Assembly: GCA_030694265.1 (NCBI GenBank)
Contig: JAUXYP010000001.1
Location: forward strand, 434,001 to 498,000
Source: Sulfuricurvum sp.
GTDB taxonomy: Bacteria > Campylobacterota > Campylobacteria > Campylobacterales > Sulfurimonadaceae
Direction: 5' to 3'
DNA: 64,000 nt
The translations under genes and the position numbers were made by a program. Within the stretch, counting starts at the first letter, position 1, and each line of letters begins with the position of its first letter. Under the pieces are notes generated by a model that ran no database searches, had not been told where the DNA came from, and saw only the letters and a list, made by a program, of their open reading frames with translations. Shown one piece after another: positions 1 to 10,300 of this stretch.

Positions 1-520
1 TTTCTTCATCTATTGTGTCATAGTGATTTTTGTTGATAACTTTTTCATAATGGAAAATTCGGTTTCTAAAACGGCGGATATGATCGAGCTTTTTATATAT
101 CTCTTCTCGATTTAGGATAATTTTTTCTTTTGAGGGCATATTGGGAAAGATCTGGCGAAGATCTTTTGTCCGCAGATGGTTTTGATACGGTTTTTGAAAA
201 AGATTCACCCAAAATCCGAAATTCAGCTCTGCGATGATTTTTTCTTTTGTAATAGCCTCTTTTCGATTGTTAAGCGTATCAGTGGCTTCGAGAATCTTTT
301 TTTGCGCACCATGAGTTAGTAAAGTAATGTCAAGATGCCAATCACTCCCGATTTTTATACTTAAATAGCTATCCAAGGCATTACGTAGCGCAATTTCTAA
401 AATGGAGAGTGGAATATAGGCATTTTTCGAGATAAGAAGATTTTGACAGTATTCATCAAAGTTTGTATAGGCAGATAAACGTGTAGGTGAAATATATTGT
501 AATCTTAAGCTTTCTTTCAC
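1..520 (-). CDS. Abi-like HEPN-domain protein, 3' end cut by window edge
   Basis: The frame is open on the minus strand from a GTG at 520 to the window edge, about 173 residues, and lacks its C-terminus. An in-frame TAA lies just upstream, and AGG sits about nine bases before the GTG. Visible blocks are an N-terminal ISPTRLSAY motif, a helix reading LEIALRNAL, a central LNFGFWVNLF block and a late RFRNRIFHYE block. The last contains R-x4-H, the catalytic signature of HEPN ribonucleases. This layout matches proteins annotated as Abi-like (abortive infection) in many bacteria; those are proposed RNA-cleaving defence or toxin proteins. Function here is inferred from the motif. It is divergent from ygiQ and has its own promoter and structured leader. 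Without the end of the gene I cannot tell whether it is intact or has an operon partner. Confidence 0.7.
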   Translation of the reverse strand, partial: MKESLRLQYISPTRLSAYTNFDEYCQNLLISKNAYIPLSILEIALRNALDSYLSIKIGSDWHLDITLLTHGAQKKILEATDTLNNRKEAITKEKIIAELNFGFWVNLFQKPYQNHLRTKDLRQIFPNMPSKEKIILNREEIYKKLDHIRRFRNRIFHYEKVINKNHYDTIDEE

Positions 521-599
521 ACTGCATCGCCTATAATTTTAATGTAATTCCCCAGTAAGCCTATGGACTTGAGCCATAGCTTGGGGTGATGACTTAACT
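521..599 (-). other. Structured leader / candidate ncRNA upstream of the HEPN gene
   Basis: Read on the minus strand, the roughly 79 bases between the presumed transcription start and the GTG at 520 can fold into one stem-loop at 586-550. CCCCA pairs with TGGGG, AGC with GCT and TATGG with CCATA around a seven-base loop, with small bulges between blocks. The stem is followed by an AT-rich stretch without a clean U-run and then the start codon. Conserved structured RNAs directly upstream of AbiF/Abi_2 HEPN genes are known (the abiF RNA motif). Whether this leader belongs to that class is inference; it could also be an attenuator or a simple translational control hairpin. Confidence 0.45.
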
Positions 600-605
600 T
601 TCTGC

Positions 606-611
606 ATTATA
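606..611 (-). promoter_or_regulatory. Promoter -10 box of the HEPN gene
   Basis: The minus strand reads a perfect TATAAT here, which would start transcription near 599 and produce a leader of about 79 bases before the GTG at 520. No good -35 box is visible, as is usual for sigma-70 promoters of Campylobacterota. Confidence 0.55.
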
Positions 612-714
612 ACTGAATCAAATTACTTATTCAATCCAATCTAAAATTGTTAAATTTAATATCAATATTTATTCTTTCTCATAAATCTTATTCTCTCTGT
701 AAGAGCTTTAACCG

Positions 715-720
715 TACAAT
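715..720 (+). promoter_or_regulatory. -10 box next to the ygiQ start codon
   Basis: TACAAT ends six bases before the ATG at 727, so the expected transcription start falls on or beside the start codon. No Shine-Dalgarno sequence precedes the ATG. The transcript may be leaderless. Confidence 0.4.
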
Positions 721-726
721 GCCGCT

Positions 727-2469
727 ATGCAAACAAACACTTCTGATACTTTTCGATTTTTACCGACTACCCGTGCCGAAATGGATGCACGAGGTTGGGA
801 TCAGTGTGATGTGATCCTCATTAATGGGGATGCGTATATTGATTCCCCTTTTATCGGCATTGCGGCTGTAGGACGTATACTAGAGCGTGAGGGATATCGC
901 GTGGGTATTATCGGTCAGCCTGATGTTACCAGCGATGTGGACATTAAACGCCTTGGTGAACCGCGTCTTTTTTGGGGAGTGAGCGGCGGTAGTGTTGATT
1001 CGATGGTTTCCAACTACACCGCAACCAAAAAATTCCGCAACAGCGATGATTATACCCCTGGCGGTGTAAACAACAAACGTCCCGATCGTGCGACGCTGGT
1101 CTACACCAATCTCATCCGTCAATATTATAAAAATACCGTTCCAATAGTCTTGGGAGGGATAGAAGCAAGCTTGCGCCGTGTGACCCATTATGACTATTGG
1201 ACGAACAAACTGCGTAAACCGATTTTGCTTGATGCCAAAGCTGATTTTTTGATCTACGGAATGGGCGAGGGAGCGATTATCGCTCTACCAAAAGCATTGG
1301 AACGTGGCGAATCCCCCCATAACATACGCGGAGTCTGTTACATTGCCAAAGAACCTCGTAAAGATTATTTGATGTTGCCCTCGCACAAAGAGTGTTTGGA
1401 AAATAAAGAGAAGTATATAGACCTATTTGATGCATTTTATGACAATAACGATCCGATTTCAGCTGAAGGATTGTGTCAAGAGGTAGACGGACGCTACAGT
1501 ATCCAAAATCCTCCTGCCGATTATCTCGATGAGAACGAGATGGATGCCGTATCCGCACTCCCGTTTACCCGTGAACTTCACCCCTATCATCAGCCGCAAG
1601 GAGCAGTGAAGTGTTTGGAAACGATTAAATTCTCTATTATGACCCATCAGGGATGTTGGGGAGAGTGTAACTTTTGTGCCATCGGCGTCCATCAGGGGCG
1701 TACGATCCGAACACGTAGCGAAGAGTCGATATTAAAAGAGGCGACACAGTTTACTGAGTATAAAGATTTCAAGGGGATCATTAGCGATGTGGGCGGTCCT
1801 ACTGCCAATATGTACGGCTATGAGTGTAACAAAAAACTCAAACACGGTACGTGTGCCCATCAGCGCTGTGTAGATGATACGCATCTATGCAAATCGATGA
1901 AAGTAGACCATACCCGTATCATTAATCTTTTGCGTCGTATGCGTGAGGTACGAGGGGTTAAAAAAGCATTTGTCGCTTCAGGGGTGCGGTATGATCTGAT
2001 CAATGAGGATAAGAAGCAAGGCTATGAGTATCTCAAAGAGATGGTAAAGCATCACATATCAGGGCAGATGAAAGTGGCACCCGAACATACCTCAGATCAT
2101 GTTTTGCATCTGATGAACAAACCGGGGAAACAAACCCTCGTCGATTTTAAAAAGCTTTACGATCAGCTCAACCGAGAAGAGGGGAAAAAGCAATTTTTGA
2201 CCTATTATCTCATCGCAGCTCATCCGGGTTGTACTGAAAAAGACATGCATGATCTGAAACGTTTTACGACAGATGAACTCAAGATGAATCCTGAGCAGGC
2301 ACAAGTATTCACACCGACACCGGGTACGTACTCGGCCGTGATGTACTACACCGAAATGGATCCAAAAACGAGAGAAAAAATCTTTGTCGAAAAAGACACC
2401 GCACGAAAAGAAAAACAAAAGCAGATTGTTGTCCAAAAGGACAATTTTAAAAGCGGATTTGGGAGTTAG
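727..2469 (+). CDS. ygiQ: YgiQ family radical SAM protein
   Basis: 580 residues, the usual size for the YgiQ (UPF0313) family of radical S-adenosylmethionine enzymes. The N-terminus carries the family hallmark FLPTT followed by an INGDAYID block and a GGSVDSMVSNYTA stretch. The radical SAM cluster motif is C310, C314 and C317 (C-x3-C-x2-C, in GCWGECNFC), giving three cysteines for a 4Fe-4S cluster that cleaves SAM. A KVAPEHTSDHVL segment and a C-terminal extension are also typical. The substrate of the family is unknown to me. The gene stands alone, divergent from the HEPN gene and convergent with the SOR-like gene, with a shared hairpin terminator between. The start at 727 fits the family N-terminus but has no ribosome-binding site. 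Confidence 0.93.
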   Translation: MQTNTSDTFRFLPTTRAEMDARGWDQCDVILINGDAYIDSPFIGIAAVGRILEREGYRVGIIGQPDVTSDVDIKRLGEPRLFWGVSGGSVDSMVSNYTATKKFRNSDDYTPGGVNNKRPDRATLVYTNLIRQYYKNTVPIVLGGIEASLRRVTHYDYWTNKLRKPILLDAKADFLIYGMGEGAIIALPKALERGESPHNIRGVCYIAKEPRKDYLMLPSHKECLENKEKYIDLFDAFYDNNDPISAEGLCQEVDGRYSIQNPPADYLDENEMDAVSALPFTRELHPYHQPQGAVKCLETIKFSIMTHQGCWGECNFCAIGVHQGRTIRTRSEESILKEATQFTEYKDFKGIISDVGGPTANMYGYECNKKLKHGTCAHQRCVDDTHLCKSMKVDHTRIINLLRRMREVRGVKKAFVASGVRYDLINEDKKQGYEYLKEMVKHHISGQMKVAPEHTSDHVLHLMNKPGKQTLVDFKKLYDQLNREEGKKQFLTYYLIAAHPGCTEKDMHDLKRFTTDELKMNPEQAQVFTPTPGTYSAVMYYTEMDPKTREKIFVEKDTARKEKQKQIVVQKDNFKSGFGS

Positions 2470-2480
2470 AAGAGAATAGG

Positions 2481-2520
2481 GCAAAAGGCTGGATAAAGTT
2501 TCTCAGCCTCTTGCAAATTT
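2481..2520. terminator. Bidirectional hairpin terminator
   Basis: GCAAAAGGCTG (2481-2491) pairs with CAGCCTCTTGC (2504-2514) with one mismatch, followed by AAATTTTTATTT on the plus strand. It lies between the converging ygiQ and SOR-like genes and can serve the plus strand best. Confidence 0.65.
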
Positions 2521-2928
2521 TTATTTACTAAATTTAGTAATCCATAAATCATGGATATTGCAAAAGCTCAGCGCATACAACTCTGTATATTTACCTTCAA
2601 TCACATAGGTAGAAATGGCTTTTTTATCCTGTGGGAAAAAGACTTGCTCTCCTAAAACATTGCCGTTGCTATCACGAAGTGAATGCTTGACAATGTAATG
2701 CGCTTCAGACATACCATGCTTTGTTTCCACAGTGACTTTGTTACCCTCTATTGTAACTACAGGTGCATGACTGCCTGCCTTACCTTCCCATCTCCCTTGA
2801 TGTTCTTGAGTATAGGCGAAAATATTTGCCTTTGAATCCTCGGCAGCAGATGCTGGTAATACGGTAGCAGCTACAAGACCTGCAGATGTTGCTAATGAAG
2901 CTTTAAGAAAATTTCTACGATTTTGCAT
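2521..2928 (-). CDS. Tat-exported superoxide-reductase-like (desulfoferrodoxin family) protein
   Basis: 135 residues. A twin-arginine signal (NRRNFLKAS, residues 3-11) is followed by a hydrophobic stretch and an ASA cleavage site near residue 28, so the mature protein of about 107 residues should be periplasmic. The remainder aligns by eye with class II superoxide reductase: H54, H71 (HGM) and H77 (HYI) match the equatorial histidines, and the C-terminal CNIHDLW motif supplies C123 and H126 for the mononuclear Fe(His4Cys) site. The Glu-Lys pair that normally precedes the first ligand histidine is Gly-Ser here (G52-S53), so classical superoxide reduction is uncertain. An alternative is a related iron protein with another electron-transfer role. 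A good ribosome-binding site (AAGGATAAAAA) precedes the ATG. Confidence 0.75.
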   Translation of the reverse strand: MQNRRNFLKASLATSAGLVAATVLPASAAEDSKANIFAYTQEHQGRWEGKAGSHAPVVTIEGNKVTVETKHGMSEAHYIVKHSLRDSNGNVLGEQVFFPQDKKAISTYVIEGKYTELYALSFCNIHDLWITKFSK

Positions 2929-2995
2929 TTTTTATCCTTATTTATAGTTTCTGTAATATAGCAAGTAATAACTTAAGTATATTATTGCTATTTTT

Positions 2996-3511
2996 TTAGT
3001 TTTTAAGAACATCATACCCAGCAGGAATAGAGGGCTGGAAACGACTAGAAGGGATTGCAGCATTATGCGAAGGTTTCAAAAACTGTATGGTGACTTTATT
3101 ATCATAGCCATCTTTGTATTGAATGGCACTCAATAAATCGTTTTTAAAAGTAATTGTATAAGCTTGTCCGTTTACCGATGCAGTATAGTGGTCATTGTCA
3201 ATTTTTTTGGCTTTTTTGATAATCTCTAAAAAGTCGATTTCATCTCCCAGTGAGCGAATAGTTGCTTGCTCCAACTGCGGTTCTAAAATTACCAAACGTT
3301 TGGCATTGATATAAACACTTTTTTGTATCGGTTTTTGGTACGACCACAGAGCATTTTGAGGTTTAGCAGCCCAAAGCTCACCACGGTAAACGATCACTTT
3401 GCCATGCTCATCGACAATACGTTGCTCAAAAGGAGAATTAAAGGAGTTGATGTCTTGCGGAGAAGCGAACAATATTAGGGATAATAAAGATAATAAGGGT
3501 AAAAAGCGCAC
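2996..3511 (-). CDS. lolA: Outer-membrane lipoprotein carrier protein LolA
   Basis: LolA carries lipoproteins across the periplasm from the Lol permease to the outer membrane. From the GTG at 3511 the product has 171 residues: a signal peptide (RFLPLLSLLSLILFASPQ), then a LolA-like beta-sheet region with FEQRIVDEHGKVIVYRGELW and a PQNALWSY segment typical of the family. A longer frame to an ATG at 3568 exists, but the GTG is preceded by AAGGA at ideal spacing and gives a proper signal peptide, so I choose it. It is divergent from secA, and a LolC/E-type permease lies directly after secA, so two Lol components and the Sec motor are clustered. The C-terminal half is divergent, as is common in Campylobacterota. 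Confidence 0.82.
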   Translation of the reverse strand: MRFLPLLSLLSLILFASPQDINSFNSPFEQRIVDEHGKVIVYRGELWAAKPQNALWSYQKPIQKSVYINAKRLVILEPQLEQATIRSLGDEIDFLEIIKKAKKIDNDHYTASVNGQAYTITFKNDLLSAIQYKDGYDNKVTIQFLKPSHNAAIPSSRFQPSIPAGYDVLKN

Positions 3512-3626
3512 AAATTTCCTTGTTGTGTAGATAAAGAATTGTACCATCATACCCATTAACCAAAACAATAGTATTCCTGTGTTAAAATCAGCGACTTTTT
3601 ACATACAGAACTTATGAAGGTAATCA

Positions 3627-6194
3627 ATGCTCCAATCATTTATCGGAAAACTCTTTGGCACAAAAAACGATCGAGAAGTTAAAAAATATCTTGAGCGTGT
3701 TGCGCAAATCAATGCGCGTGAAACACACTTTTCAAGCTTGGATGATGCGTCACTTCAAAACGCTTTTGCCCTTTTAAAAGAGTCCGTATTAAATGGAAGC
3801 CGTTCATTAGAGGATGTCCTAGTCGATTCGTTTGCAATTACCCGTGAAGCGAGTAAGCGTGTATTAGGTATGCGTCATTTTGATGTTCAGCTATTGGGCG
3901 GTATGGTACTGCATGACGGGCGTATTGCTGAGATGAAAACGGGAGAGGGTAAAACGCTTGTTGCAACTCTTGCGGTCATTCTTAATGCGATGACGGGTGA
4001 AGGGGTTCACGTTGTGACGGTTAATGATTACCTTGCCTCCCGCGATGGAACGCAGATGTCAGCTCTTTATGCATTTTTAGGTTTTGAGACAGGAATTTTA
4101 CTGGAAGGGGACCATAACCCTGCCAATAAGCGTCTTCAATACAGTGCCCATATCACGTATGGAACGAACAACGAATTTGGATTTGATTACCTGCGCGACA
4201 ACATGACCTATTCAAAAGAGCATATGGTTCAGCGTAATCATGCTTTTGTTATCGTCGATGAGGTGGATTCGATTTTGATCGATGAAGCACGTACTCCGTT
4301 GATTATTTCAGGACCTACCAACCGTGCATTGGAAAACTACACACGCGCGGATCTGGTTGCTAAAGCACTCATCAAGGATGAACATTTCACGGTAGATGAA
4401 AAAGATCGTCTTATTTTGACTACCGAAGAGGGAATTATCAAAGCGGAAGAACTCTTTGGTGTCGATAATTTGTACAGCATTGAAAACTCTTCTCTGTCTC
4501 ACCACTTGGACCAAGCACTCAAAGCAAACTATTTGTTCGAAGCAGACGTTGATTATGTATTGCAAGACGATCAAGTGGTTATCGTGGATGAGTTTACCGG
4601 ACGTCTGTCTGAGGGACGCCGTTTTTCTGAGGGGCTGCACCAAGCGCTTGAGGCTAAAGAGGGTGTCATTATCAAAGAAGAGACCCAAACACTTGCCGAT
4701 ATTACTTTCCAAAACTATTTTAGAATGTATAAAAAAATCGGAGGAATGACCGGTACAGCACAAACAGAAGCGACCGAATTTTCTCAAATATACAATTTGG
4801 ATGTTATCTCTATCCCTACGAATGTTCCTGTTATTCGTAAAGATTTGAATGACCTCATTTATAAAACCGAAAGTGAAAAATTTTCTGCTGTTATTGAAAA
4901 GATTAAAGAATTGCATGCCAAAGGGCAGCCGGTTCTTATCGGTACCGCATCGATTGAAAAATCTGAAAAACTGCACCTCCTTATCAAAGGAGAAAAAATA
5001 CCTCACACGGTTTTGAATGCTAAAAACCACACGCAAGAGGGTGAAATCATTAAAAACGCAGGAGCCAAGGGAGCGATTACGATCGCTACGAATATGGCTG
5101 GACGCGGTGTAGACATCAAAGTAAGTGATGAGATCAAAGAACTGGGCGGTTTGTACATCCTAGGGACAGAGCGGCATGAAAATCGCCGTATCGACAATCA
5201 GTTGCGTGGACGTTCAGGACGTCAAGGCGATCCGGGAACGACACAATTTTATTTGAGTCTTGAAGATAATCTTCTCCGTATTTTCGGTTCGGATAAGATC
5301 AAGTCGATCATGGAGCGCTTAGGGGTTGAAGACGGCGAGTATATCGAATCTTCAATGGTGACACGTGCCGTCGAGAAAGCACAGAAAAAAGTCGAAAATA
5401 TGCACTTCGAGGGACGTAAACACATTGTTGAATACGATGATGTTGCGAATGAACAACGTAAGATCGTGTATAAATTTCGTGGCGAGCTTCTCGATCCTGC
5501 TTATGATGTTGCGACTAAAATCGATACGATACGTGAAGAGTATATCGCTCGGGCATTGGCATTAAGCGGAATTTTCGAGGGTGCATCTCAAGAGGAAATT
5601 AATCTTGATAAATTGGTGTTAATGTTCCAAGAAGAGCTCAATTCTATGGTAGATACGGCTCTTTATACGGAGAAAACGTACAGTGCGATTTTAAATAAGT
5701 CGATTGAAGTGTTAAAAGAACAATACGATGCAAAAATGTTGGTTATCGACCCATCTACGCGTTCCAATATTGAGCGTGAAATTTATCTCAAAACGCTTGA
5801 TACCGCATGGCGTGAGCATTTATACCAAATGGACAGTATGAAAACGGGTATACGCTTACGTGCCTATAACCAAAAAGATCCATTGGTTGAATATAAAAAA
5901 GAGAGTTATAACCTCTTTAGCGAGCTTGTAGGGACAATCAAATACGATACGATCAAGACGCTTCATGTTATTCAGTTTAGGGTGGAAAATGTTGAAGAAG
6001 AGGCAGAAGCGTTAGCAAAACAAATGGAAATCCAAAAACGTCAAGAAGAGTTGCAGATGTCACTCAATCATACAAGCAGTGAACTAGAAAGCTCAAAAAT
6101 TGCACGCAACGATGATTGTCCTTGCGGAAGCGGATTAAAATATAAAAACTGTTGCGGTAAATCAGGACCTAAAAAAGGGGCATTCGCCTCTTGA
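3627..6194 (+). CDS. secA: Preprotein translocase ATPase SecA
   Basis: 855 residues, normal SecA length. SecA is the motor that pushes unfolded preproteins through SecYEG. Visible features are the DEAD-type Walker A (GEGKT, 105-109), the Walker B region IVDEVDSIL near 210-218, the preprotein-crosslinking domain, a [12 protein letters not shown] motif, the second nucleotide-binding fold with NMAGRGVDI and [17 protein letters not shown], and a C-terminal zinc-binding tail with C831, C833, C842 and C843 (the last probably a His/Cys ligand variant). The ATG has AAGG nine bases upstream. The LolC/E-like permease gene begins within the last codons, so the two are translationally coupled. Confidence 0.98.
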   Translation: MLQSFIGKLFGTKNDREVKKYLERVAQINARETHFSSLDDASLQNAFALLKESVLNGSRSLEDVLVDSFAITREASKRVLGMRHFDVQLLGGMVLHDGRIAEMKTGEGKTLVATLAVILNAMTGEGVHVVTVNDYLASRDGTQMSALYAFLGFETGILLEGDHNPANKRLQYSAHITYGTNNEFGFDYLRDNMTYSKEHMVQRNHAFVIVDEVDSILIDEARTPLIISGPTNRALENYTRADLVAKALIKDEHFTVDEKDRLILTTEEGIIKAEELFGVDNLYSIENSSLSHHLDQALKANYLFEADVDYVLQDDQVVIVDEFTGRLSEGRRFSEGLHQALEAKEGVIIKEETQTLADITFQNYFRMYKKIGGMTGTAQTEATEFSQIYNLDVISIPTNVPVIRKDLNDLIYKTESEKFSAVIEKIKELHAKGQPVLIGTASIEKSEKLHLLIKGEKIPHTVLNAKNHTQEGEIIKNAGAKGAITIATNMAGRGVDIKVSDEIKELGGLYILGTERHENRRIDNQLRGRSGRQGDPGTTQFYLSLEDNLLRIFGSDKIKSIMERLGVEDGEYIESSMVTRAVEKAQKKVENMHFEGRKHIVEYDDVANEQRKIVYKFRGELLDPAYDVATKIDTIREEYIARALALSGIFEGASQEEINLDKLVLMFQEELNSMVDTALYTEKTYSAILNKSIEVLKEQYDAKMLVIDPSTRSNIEREIYLKTLDTAWREHLYQMDSMKTGIRLRAYNQKDPLVEYKKESYNLFSELVGTIKYDTIKTLHVIQFRVENVEEEAEALAKQMEIQKRQEELQMSLNHTSSELESSKIARNDDCPCGSGLKYKNCCGKSGPKKGAFAS

Positions 6195-7387
6195 ATATTG
6201 TCCGTTACCTGACCAAGCGTTTTTTACGTTTTGACAAAGAACAGCCATTCATCTTTATTTCTGCACTTTTAGCGTTTAGCGGAATTGCGCTGGGCGTTAT
6301 GGTGCTTATTATCGCTATGGCGTTAATGAATGGTTTTGACAATGAGTTTAAAAAGAAACTCACGGTTATGAATTACCCACTCACAATTCAGCCTAAATTT
6401 TATGGCGCTGTTAATGCATCGCTTCTTCATGAATTGGAACAAAAATTTCCAGACCTCGCTTTTAGCCCTTATATTAGTTCATCTGTTTTATGCCGATACG
6501 ATACACAGCTTGAGGGCGGATATCTTTTTGGGGTTGATTTCAAGCGTGAAGCAAAAGTAAATGAGATTGTCGCAAAAGGGCTTAAAAAACATATTCCTAC
6601 TGGATTTGAGGTAATGGTTGGCAAGGGTCTGATGGAAGAATATTCGCTCAAAAGCGAGGATAAGCTCACCTATATCTTTACTCAACTGGAACCGGGCGGA
6701 ATCGCCATGTCTCCAAAAATGAAACGTTTTAAAGCTACGGCTGTTTTTGATTCAGGATTAAGTGCATACGACAAAGGATATTCCTATAGCACCCTGGAAT
6801 CATTGCAAAAAATATTAGCGCTTCCGCAAGGGTTTTACGATGGAATACATGTCCACTCGCTCAATCCTGAAGCGGATATTTTAAAAGTCTCAGCCGCATT
6901 GCCCGATTCTGTTTCCATTCGTGGCTGGTGGGAAGATAACGGTAACTTTTTTGCCGCATTGCAGATGGAAAAAACCTCTCTGTTTATTGTGTTAATGTTG
7001 ATTATCCTTATTGCGGCTATTAATATTATTTCGTCTCTTTTAATGACGGTTATGAATCGTCGCAGTGAAATTGCACTGTTGCTTTCGCTTGGGGCATCCA
7101 AACAAGAGATTAAGCGTGTCTTTTTGATTCTAGGGGTGGTTATCGGAACTCTAGGAATTATTACAGGGTCTTTGCTCGGATTCTTTGGAATATGGATTTT
7201 AGGAAGTTTTGATATTATCTCACTGCCAGCGGACGTGTATCCGACATCCACACTGCCGCTTGATTTGACGGTGACGGACTTTTTCTCTATTATCATCGGT
7301 GCGTTTGGTATTGTGTTGCTCTCAGCATGGTATCCGGCAAAAAAAGCAGCAGACGTCGATCCATTAACGGTATTGCGTAACGAATAA
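6191..7387 (+). CDS. LolC/LolE-type lipoprotein-releasing ABC permease
   Basis: 398 residues. This family forms the membrane part of the LolCDE transporter that extracts lipoproteins from the inner membrane and hands them to LolA. It shows an N-terminal membrane helix (about 22-47), a large periplasmic domain (about 48-265), then three membrane helices in the FtsX-like C-terminal domain (about 266-292, 313-338, 365-388), ending in the typical [18 protein letters not shown]. The [16 protein letters not shown] segment is the cytoplasmic coupling helix region. Translation starts at TTG 6191, overlapping the secA stop by four bases (TTGA), which implies coupling. LolC and LolE cannot be separated by eye; Campylobacterota often have a single such subunit. 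No LolD ATPase gene is in the window. Confidence 0.88.
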   Translation: MNIVRYLTKRFLRFDKEQPFIFISALLAFSGIALGVMVLIIAMALMNGFDNEFKKKLTVMNYPLTIQPKFYGAVNASLLHELEQKFPDLAFSPYISSSVLCRYDTQLEGGYLFGVDFKREAKVNEIVAKGLKKHIPTGFEVMVGKGLMEEYSLKSEDKLTYIFTQLEPGGIAMSPKMKRFKATAVFDSGLSAYDKGYSYSTLESLQKILALPQGFYDGIHVHSLNPEADILKVSAALPDSVSIRGWWEDNGNFFAALQMEKTSLFIVLMLIILIAAINIISSLLMTVMNRRSEIALLLSLGASKQEIKRVFLILGVVIGTLGIITGSLLGFFGIWILGSFDIISLPADVYPTSTLPLDLTVTDFFSIIIGAFGIVLLSAWYPAKKAADVDPLTVLRNE

Positions 7388-7391
7388 CCTA

Positions 7392-10300
7392 CTATTTTTT
7401 CTTCTCATCATCCATCATCCATAAAAATGGGTAGGTAATCGTTCGTTTTAGAATATTGAATGGTGCGGTGATAATCTCTCTTGCAATGGCAGTCTCTACG
7501 ACAGGATCGCTTAGTTTTCCTTTGATTTTTACCGTGGTGCTAATCGATCCATCATTTCCAAAAAGTATGTATCCGACTAGCGGAACACGTCCAAGTTGTG
7601 ACCCAAGATCGCTTTTAAGTGTAAGGGTTCCGTGAATGCTATCCTCTTTAAAATTCACTTTTCCTTCTCCCAGCATTTTCAGTTCAGGTGAGTTGAGGGT
7701 GAAATTATCAACCGTAAACTGGTGATTTTTGAAAGTGTAATGGCTGTAAGCTTCTTTGAGCGGAAGCCCCTTTGTATTGTAATTAGGGATCGAGAATGTA
7801 GCCAGTGAAGGGACGGTATTGATAAAGGATAATACATTGTTGAGGAGCCTGTACTCTTTTAGTGTTGCTTTCTCAATACGCATAATACCCTCAAAATTAT
7901 CCACTTTTCCCGATAGTTTAAAAGACATTTCACCCCCATCAAAGTCACTAAAAGCAAATAGATGTTCCATGAAGATATCATTGAAATGACTACCTTCGAC
8001 ATAGTAAATCCCATCTTTCATAAGTAAATCAGCAGAACCTTGAGCATAAGTGAGACGTGCTTCTAAATCACCTTCTCTAAGGGATGCGGTTAATGTATCG
8101 GCCATTACTTTGCGATTTTTCATAAGATAAAGATACACATTTGTACCTATTAAATTGATGGTTTTATCAGCAGAAGTCTTATTTGTGTCCTCATGTGTGT
8201 GTGGTATATCAAGCCATCTGGCAAGCTCTGGAGCGTTGATTCCCATATTGTTAGCTCGAATATTGATCTCATCCGCATATTCTATTTGAATACGGTTGTT
8301 GACCCGAATAGAAGATTTTCCATTTTGATATGAACCGCTAAATTGGTAGTGCGAGAGACTCTCATTATTGACCGTCATCAAATGGTATGGGTAGTCAATA
8401 ATGCCATTAAACGTATATCGCCGTTGGCTTGGATTATAGTAAAGATCAGCATTCCCATTTTTAATTTGATATTGGCGCAATAATGGAGAGTTACTACTCA
8501 AAAGAGAGATATCAGGGACTGTTATTTTCCACCCTTGTTTCATCGTTGAAAAATCAACACCCATTGATTGCGAATGAAGTTCTAGCTGCTCTTCTAGCGT
8601 ATTAAATGAAAATTTTTCACTTTTATTGAGTTTTATATAACCGCTTATATAAGGGTTTAATGGCTTTATATCCTTGAGTGTAAGGGTCCCTTTATTGAGC
8701 TTCCAAAAATATTCACCGGAAAGGGAGCCTTGAATGATGGTGTCAACATTCACAGTAATATTGTCAAATACTACTGTGTTATCGGTGACGTGTATTTTAA
8801 GTGGTGATAGAGAAAAATCCTGACCATTTAGCCTCCATGCTGAAGGTGCATTGGATGTTACACTGAGCGTATTGGTATCGCTTTTAAGGATGAATGCACA
8901 GTGGCTGCTTCGTAACAAAAGATCTTTGGCATTAAATTTATCAAGGCCAAATTGCAGCAACAATCCATCGGCTGAAATGTTTCCTTCCAGTGATCCTTGA
9001 ACTTTATTGGGAACAGAATATCGGAGTTTTGGGATAGTGGCAGAAGTATTTTTGAAGTCATAGGGGATGGTAAACCCTTCTATCTTAAATATTTCATCAA
9101 ATACCTTCCACTGTGTTGGTAATATCTGCAGGCTATCAGTGCGTGGATCAATATGATAAACAGCTTTTGCACTTAAGGGTTGTGTAGACAATGCCATAAC
9201 CGCTGCATCTCCGGTGGGAGCACAGGAATAGGGGATAATTTGAACAGCTCCTTTTTCTGTATGTGCATCGTACAAACCTTGCACTTTTGCATGGAGAATG
9301 TTTTTATAGCGAGCATCAAATCCGCTAAAGGACACTTTTGTTGTGTCAAGTGTTACGATTCCACCCATTGTTTGAAAAATGAAATTTTCCAGTTGAAGTT
9401 CAGATTTTCCGGGGGCAAATTTACCTTTTGCTGTAGTATGAAAAGTATTTAGATCAATAGTTAGATTTAAATCAACATTGCACAAACCTTTATTTTGACG
9501 AATCGGCACGGTGATCTCATAATAACGCAGTAGATTCAGTATGGGATCGTTTAACTGTGCTCGATCTGTTTGTATATGGGCTTTTAGGAAACTATGTTCG
9601 GAATTGAAATCAATAAACAAAGCACTTTTTTCGGTGGGCATCTTGTAAAAATATCCATTTTTCGGAATTATATGGAGTATCCCATGGGCAAAGATCAAAT
9701 TGACTTTTTTAGCACTGATAGGCTCAATGGTAGGGGCAAAGGTGTATTGAGCATTGTCTACGTTAGCCCGTATGATTATGTTTTGAAAAAGTTTTTGAGG
9801 CGTATCGTATAAAAAATTGCCATGACACTCTAGGAGGGTAAAGGAACTTCCCTTGGCATATTCGTTGATCCATGGACGTGTTTGCGGATCAATATCAAAA
9901 AAATCAACGATATCCTTTAAGCTAGAGAAGGAATGATTGGCTTTTACATCTACATACAGCTTCTCTTGATCACCTATGGCCTTTAGCGTCAGAGTAGGAG
10001 AATTAGGTAAAGTCAGCCGTACCGTAGCATTAAGTTTTTGCTCAATAAGATACAGATGTAAAACTCCATTTATAGTTGTAACGGAATTCGTTTTTGACGA
10101 TAATGATACATTGAAAAGGGCAGGAGATACAGTAAAGTTTCCAACTAGGTCTTCATGACCAAGATGAATCTTAAGCACACCGATAGAATTTTTTTTATAA
10201 TGTAGAGATAGTTGATTTTTTTGATAACGCATCGACTCAATGTCGACGGATGAAACCCATTGTTGCATCCAATGAATACTATTTGTAATTTTAGAAAGAG

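Noticed and set aside
3512-3568. Extended N-terminus of LolA to ATG 3568
   Set aside because: It adds a hydrophobic stretch before the signal peptide and has no ribosome-binding site, whereas GTG 3511 has AAGGA at ideal spacing.
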